Notes under the pieces: generated by a model | What the model was told of the DNA's origin: nothing | Database searches by the model: none | What the model saw: only the letters and a program-made list of their open reading frames with translations | Source: Chloroflexota bacterium | Lineage (GTDB): Bacteria > Chloroflexota > Anaerolineae > Aggregatilineales > UBA2796 | Assembly: GCA_003695215.1 (NCBI GenBank) | Contig: RFIM01000059.1 | Location: forward strand, 1 to 13,884 | Length of the DNA stretch: 13,884 nt | Reading direction: 5' to 3' | In this document: piece by piece, positions 13,460 through 13,884 of the stretch | Position numbering within the stretch: position 1 is the stretch's first letter | Layout: each line of letters starts with the position of its first letter | Position numbers and translations under genes: made by a program

Positions 13460-13884
13460 ATGCAGCTCGCCCAACTCCCCTTCGACTGTGGCGGCCAATT
13501 CCAAGCTGACCCACTCGGATGCCTGCAGCAGATCGCCCAGCATGGCGATGTCGTTGCCTTTGAAAGGTACCGCGTGCCGCACCTCTTCCTCAACCACCCC
13601 GAGCTGATCCACGCTGTGCTGGTCGAACACGCTGAGCATTTCCAGCGCACTGAGCATACCCGCCAATCGCTCGGCTATTTCCTAGGCAACGGCTTGCTCG
13701 TCTCTGATGGCGCCTTCCACCGCGCCCAGCGCCAACGCCTGCAGCCCGCCTTCTACCATCAGCAGATAGCCCGCTACGCCGCTCAGATGATCGCCCATGT
13801 GCAGCGCGCCCTAGACGCCTTGCCGCACGATACCCCTCATGACGTGCACAAGGCCATGATGAAACTGACGCTCGGCATCGTCAC
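13460..13884 (+). CDS. Cytochrome P450, 3' partial (N-terminal part)
   Basis: The frame is open from the ATG at 13460 to the window edge (141 full codons). The visible part is the N-terminal region of a soluble bacterial P450. After a short proline-containing lead-in, GDVVAFERYRVPHLFLNHPE corresponds to the beta-1 sheet; then comes the B helix (LIHAVLVEHAEHFQR) and the block GNGLLVSDGAFHRAQRQRLQ with PAFYHQQIARYAAQMI, the C helix and following segment that contacts the heme propionate. FHRxQR in place of the textbook WxxxR occurs in many bacterial P450s. No membrane anchor is seen. The I-helix, ExxR motif and heme-binding Cys lie beyond the edge, so catalytic integrity and substrate class cannot be judged. 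Its own strong promoter and Shine-Dalgarno suggest it heads a transcription unit. P450 membership is near certain from this block. Confidence 0.9.
   Translation, partial: MQLAQLPFDCGGQFQADPLGCLQQIAQHGDVVAFERYRVPHLFLNHPELIHAVLVEHAEHFQRTEHTRQSLGYFLGNGLLVSDGAFHRAQRQRLQPAFYHQQIARYAAQMIAHVQRALDALPHDTPHDVHKAMMKLTLGIV

Noticed and set aside
13700..13780. Missing Trp in the P450 C-helix motif (FHRAQR instead of WxxxR)
   Set aside because: FHRxQR-type C helices are common in bacterial P450s, so this is ordinary variation.

Overview
The window is GC-rich, densely packed bacterial DNA with 12 protein genes (two of them cut by the window edges) and one tRNA-Cys. Gaps between genes are all under 180 bp. 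The gene mix is cytochrome c maturation CcmAB, an LCP cell-wall ligase, LutA, a secreted gamma-glutamyltransferase, a FixH/FixG-like redox pair, XdhC, PA14/SH3 and M23/propeller exported proteins, a nitrilase-fold protein and a cytochrome P450. I read this as the chromosome of an aerobic or facultative bacterium, most likely Chloroflexota. That is an inference from gene style only; no rRNA or marker gene is present. I see no insertion sequence, phage gene, CRISPR array or origin.

Layout. Positions 1-1316 hold the end of a CcmA-like ATPase and a complete CcmB-like permease (heme exporter). Positions 1316-1457 hold a tRNA-Cys(GCA) unit on the minus strand with its own sigma70-type promoter and intrinsic terminator. 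Positions 1544-3589 hold a LytR-CpsA-Psr protein and a LutA-type CCG-domain protein with its own promoter. Positions 3589-5431 hold a minus-strand secreted gamma-glutamyltransferase with a strong terminator. Positions 5611-6393 hold a protein with a C-terminal J domain and an unrecognised N-terminal domain. Positions 6428-8382 hold a FixH/YtkA-like lipoprotein translationally coupled to a membrane polyferredoxin; an inverted repeat surrounds the predicted -10 box. Positions 8376-9203 hold an XdhC-family protein on the minus strand whose 3' end overlaps the polyferredoxin gene. Positions 9346-12071 hold a two-gene envelope unit: a PA14 + two-SH3 exported protein, then an M23 peptidase fused to a TolB-like propeller. 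Positions 12192-13370 hold a nitrilase-superfamily protein that lacks the catalytic cysteine and carries a coiled-coil plus Pro-rich insertion of about 120 residues. Positions 13375-13884 hold a hairpin, a promoter and the start of a cytochrome P450.

Two themes link the genes. One is redox and heme biology: CcmAB, FixHG-like, LutA, XdhC and P450. The other is cell-envelope building: LCP, PA14/SH3 and M23-propeller. The least ordinary items are the apparent pseudo-nitrilase, the J-domain protein with its new N-terminal domain, the FixH/FixG-like pair with its promoter palindrome, and the P450 promoter whose -35 box sits in a hairpin loop.
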